A stretch of 8,531 bases of DNA from CAYMRB01 sp964392615 (GTDB lineage Bacteria > Planctomycetota > UBA8108), in the NCBI GenBank assembly GCA_964392615.1, contig CAYMRB010000434.1, forward strand, positions 1 to 8,531. The letters are read 5' to 3'. How positions within the stretch are numbered: the stretch's first letter is position 1; each line of letters begins with the position of its first letter. Both the position numbers and the translations under genes were made by a program. The notes beneath the pieces are model-generated. The model had not been told where the DNA came from, made no database searches, and was given only the letters and a program-made list of their open reading frames with translations. Shown here piece by piece: positions 7,328-8,531 of this stretch.

Positions 7328-8530
7328 ATGACGCGTACGTCGACGATTCTCGCGGCACTGTGGATCGTCGGCGCCTTTCCGCTCTCCGCCCGAGGCAACG
7401 ACCTCTTCACCGCCGCCGCGTCGGGTGAGATCCGGACCGTCGAGATCGTGATCGACCGCGACGGCCGCGATCGGCTCGAGCGCTTTCCGTTCGTCTACGC
7501 GCCGTGCAGCGTCGTCTACGGCGATCGTCGTCTCGACGGTGCCGGCGTGCGCCACAAGGGCAACTCGACCTTCTCGCTGTCGCGCGATCACCGCTCGTTC
7601 AAGGTGTCGCTCGGCTACTTCGGTGGCGCGGACGACCTGCTCGGCCACTCGACGCTCAACCTGCACCACCCGTTCAAGGACCCGTCCCGCGTGCGCGAGG
7701 TGCTCGCGTACCGCGTGTTCCGCGACGCTGGCGTGCGGTCGCCGCGCGCTGCGCACGTCCGACTGACGCTGACGGTCTCCGGTACGAAGACCGACCTCGG
7801 CGTGTACACGCTCACCGAGCAGGTCGGCAAGGGATTCCTCAAGCGCGCGTTCGAGACCAAGTCGGAGAGCCTGTTCAAGATCGAAGGGGCCGGCGATCCG
7901 TTCGGACGCTCCGACCGGCCGCGTCGCGGCGTACGCGGCTCGGCCTACGATGGCTTCATCAGCAAGGTCGGCAAGGCGCGCGGTCCGGAGCTGTCGCGGT
8001 TGCTGGAAGCCGTCGCCGAGCCCGACCTCGATGCGGTCGAGCGACTCCTCGACGTCGATGCCTTCATCGCTTGGCTCGCGGTCAACTGCGTGCTCGTCAA
8101 CCTCGACAGCTACGCGGGCGTCGGTCACAACGGCTATATCCGCGGTGACGCGAACGGCCGCTTCACGCTGATTCCGTGGGACGCGAACGAGGCGTTCGGC
8201 AAGTTCACGTTCGGACAGACGGCGAGCGCCCTCGAAACGTCGAACGTGTTTCGACCGTTCGTCGGCCCGAAGGCTCTGATCGAGTGCGTGCTGTCGCGAC
8301 GCGAGTGGCGCCAGCAGTACAGCGACAAGCTGCGCAAGGTGACGACAGACGGGCCGTGCTCGTCGAAGCGCCTCCTCGAGGATCTCGGCGAGCTTCACGC
8401 GCGCATCGCCGAAGCGGTCGCCGCTGAACGAAATCCGGAGCACGCCGTTGCGCTCTTCTTCTCTGCCGGAGATCCCCGAGGCGATGGCCACGCGGGGTTG
8501 AAAACAAGGCGGCGCGAGTACGTGAGGTAG
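7328..8530 (+). CDS. CotH-family secreted protein, predicted atypical protein kinase
   Basis: 400 aa. The ATG at 7328 has GGGAG (7317-7321) six bases upstream and opens a signal-peptide-like sequence (about 1-22, hydrophobic core ILAALWIVGAF, likely cleavage near SARG). The frame stays open far upstream inside the symporter gene, so the start rests on these two features. CotH landmarks in order: GVRHKGNSTF (73-82); FKVSLGYF (91-98), whose Lys92 is a candidate ATP-binding residue; LNLHHPFKDPSRVRE (110-124); LGVYTLTEQV (157-166); VNLDSYAGVGHNGYI (257-271); and LIPWDANEAFG (281-291). Asp260 and Asp285 are spaced much like the catalytic and metal-binding aspartates known for spore coat CotH, and Asn268 lies between them. 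Bacillus CotH phosphorylates coat proteins, but this context has no spore genes, so the target is unknown. Likely exported to the periplasm or surface. Third gene of the symporter operon. The C-terminus (GLKTRRREYVR) stops at TAG 8528-8530, just inside the window. Confidence 0.88.
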   Translation: MTRTSTILAALWIVGAFPLSARGNDLFTAAASGEIRTVEIVIDRDGRDRLERFPFVYAPCSVVYGDRRLDGAGVRHKGNSTFSLSRDHRSFKVSLGYFGGADDLLGHSTLNLHHPFKDPSRVREVLAYRVFRDAGVRSPRAAHVRLTLTVSGTKTDLGVYTLTEQVGKGFLKRAFETKSESLFKIEGAGDPFGRSDRPRRGVRGSAYDGFISKVGKARGPELSRLLEAVAEPDLDAVERLLDVDAFIAWLAVNCVLVNLDSYAGVGHNGYIRGDANGRFTLIPWDANEAFGKFTFGQTASALETSNVFRPFVGPKALIECVLSRREWRQQYSDKLRKVTTDGPCSSKRLLEDLGELHARIAEAVAAERNPEHAVALFFSAGDPRGDGHAGLKTRRREYVR

Positions 8531-8531
8531 C

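Noticed and set aside
7310..8491. 393-codon minus-strand open frame opposite the CotH-like gene
   Set aside because: No motif or credible start context was seen. The plus strand carries a signal peptide and ordered CotH landmarks.

Overview
This is a GC-rich bacterial chromosomal window with compact gene packing and strongly GC-biased third codon positions. The gene content suggests a Planctomycetota-like or other high-GC environmental Gram-negative lineage: an SSS symporter with a DUF3311-type partner, a secreted CotH-like protein, and ABC-2 exporter operons. The taxonomic assignment is only an impression. No rRNA, tRNA, CRISPR array, insertion sequence or phage gene was seen.

Layout. Positions 2-889 (+) hold the C-terminal two thirds of 6-phosphogluconate dehydrogenase, cut by the window edge. 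A gap of about 240 bp follows, with a 10-bp perfect inverted repeat just after the gnd stop. Next is a small four-helix membrane protein (1131-1697, +) of unknown function. It converges on a four-gene minus-strand operon (5452 down to 1716) that encodes ATPase, permease, ATPase and permease of the ABC-2 (NatA/BcrA-like) export class. Every junction in that operon is a stop/start overlap of 4 to 8 bp.

A 146-bp divergent intergenic region (5453-5598) separates this operon from a plus-strand operon. It carries a convincing sigma70-type promoter (TTGACA, 17 bp, GATCAT) facing right. Facing left is an extended -10 element placed so that the ABC operon message may be leaderless. The plus-strand operon encodes an 80-aa DUF3311-like membrane protein (5599-5841), a sodium:solute symporter (5838-7313, ATGA overlap) and a CotH-family secreted kinase-like protein (7328-8530, 14-nt gap).

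How the genes may work together. The four ABC genes look like one co-translated unit, either one exporter with a heterodimeric ATPase and heterodimeric membrane core or two sister exporters made together. The symporter and its small partner probably form an uptake system, with the CotH-like protein co-transcribed but functionally unexplained. I see no clear new defence or mobile system. The most unusual points are the doubled, fully overlapping ABC-2 operon, its probable leaderless start, and the DUF3311/SSS/CotH gene association.
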